DNA from: JBBCJM01 sp037190175
Lineage (GTDB): Bacteria > Pseudomonadota > Alphaproteobacteria > Rhodobacterales > Rhodobacteraceae
Length of the DNA: 14,936 bases
NCBI GenBank assembly: GCA_037190175.1
Contig: JBBCJM010000153.1
Location: forward strand, 1 to 14,936
Direction: 5' to 3'
This document shows positions 14,797-14,936 of this stretch, piece by piece; position 1 is the first letter of the stretch; each line of letters begins with the position of its first letter. The notes under the pieces were generated by a model. That model was not told the DNA's origin. It did not search any database and was given only the letters and a program-made list of their open reading frames with translations. The translations under genes were made by a program, and so were the position numbers.

Positions 14797-14817
14797 GTAA
14801 CCGTCCGGTCTGACCGC
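14797..14817 (-). repeat. Terminal inverted repeat (right end) of an IS66 element
   Basis: The plus strand begins GTAACCGTCCGG and ends TGACCGC, as expected for the tnpC-side end of an IS66 element. It lies directly after the tnpC stop (14817-14819). Its tip GTAA and internal TGACCGC also occur in the candidate left end at 1559-1581, which indicates related copies. Confidence 0.6.
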
Positions 14818-14936
14818 TACGCGCGCCATTTCCATGGCAGCAGGTCGTCGACCTTTGTGATCTTGTAGTCGGGGATGCGGGCGAGGGTGTCGGCAAGCCA
14901 TGCGTGGGGATCGACGGCGTTGAGCTTGGCCGTCTC
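14817..14936 (-). CDS. tnpC: IS66 transposase TnpC, C-terminal end (partial, runs off the window)
   Basis: The last 39 residues read ETAKLNAVDPHAWLADTLAR, then IPDYKITKVDDLLPWKWRA and a TAG stop at 14817-14819. This is the standard C-terminal element of IS66 transposases (ETAKLNGVDP...WL..L..IPDH...DLLPW.W). The frame is open to the window edge with no defect seen, so the copy may be complete outside the window. It is oriented like the left-hand IS66 remnants. The element supplies the only possibly functional transposase near this island; the left copy has lost its tnpC. Confidence 0.9.
   Translation of the reverse strand, partial: ETAKLNAVDPHAWLADTLARIPDYKITKVDDLLPWKWRA

Noticed and set aside
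1..14936. tRNA, rRNA or CRISPR array
   Set aside because: No cloverleaf-like or rRNA-like sequence and no regularly spaced repeats were seen in the gene-free stretches.

Overview
This is a GC-rich window whose codon usage and gene content suggest an alphaproteobacterium, probably of the Rhodobacterales or Rhizobiales. That placement is an inference, because no rRNA or tRNA is present. The core is a catabolic island of about 13.2 kb enclosed on both sides by IS66-family remnants, which suggests an accessory or mobile region, possibly on a plasmid.

Layout. Positions 1-1581 hold degraded, nested IS66 pieces, all on the minus strand: a tnpA/tnpB fragment at 68-488, then a cut-off tnpC start, an intact tnpB and a frameshifted tnpA at 566-1473, with a candidate outer end at 1559-1581. 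The minus strand then carries, in transcription order, a FadR-type GntR regulator (11372 to 10701), a fused two-ATPase peptide-type ABC protein, its periplasmic binding protein, two permeases, AzlC, AzlD and finally a Tat-exported amidase-signature hydrolase (3271 to 1658). The ATPase-binding protein-permease-permease order is that of gsiABCD. On the plus strand, divergent from the regulator, lie malonyl-CoA decarboxylase (matA) and malonyl-CoA synthetase (matB). After a convergent hairpin there is the last part of a membrane protein gene (14669-14796). It is cut exactly at an IS66 end (14797), and the 3' end of an IS66 tnpC runs off the window.

How the genes may work together. The regulator plus matAB is the known malonate module (malonate to malonyl-CoA to acetyl-CoA plus CO2), but the usual malonate carrier MatC is absent. 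In its place are a peptide-type importer, an amidase predicted to be periplasmic, and an AzlCD amino-acid exporter. A 19-bp block (15/19 identical) lies upstream of both the ABC operon and matAB, and one copy includes a sequence like the described MatR operator. The transporter and the malonate genes are therefore likely to be co-regulated. My working hypothesis is that the island releases and uses malonate from an amide or N-malonyl conjugate, with any freed amino acid exported by AzlCD. The enzymes and the shared promoter block are visible in the sequence; the substrate is inference.
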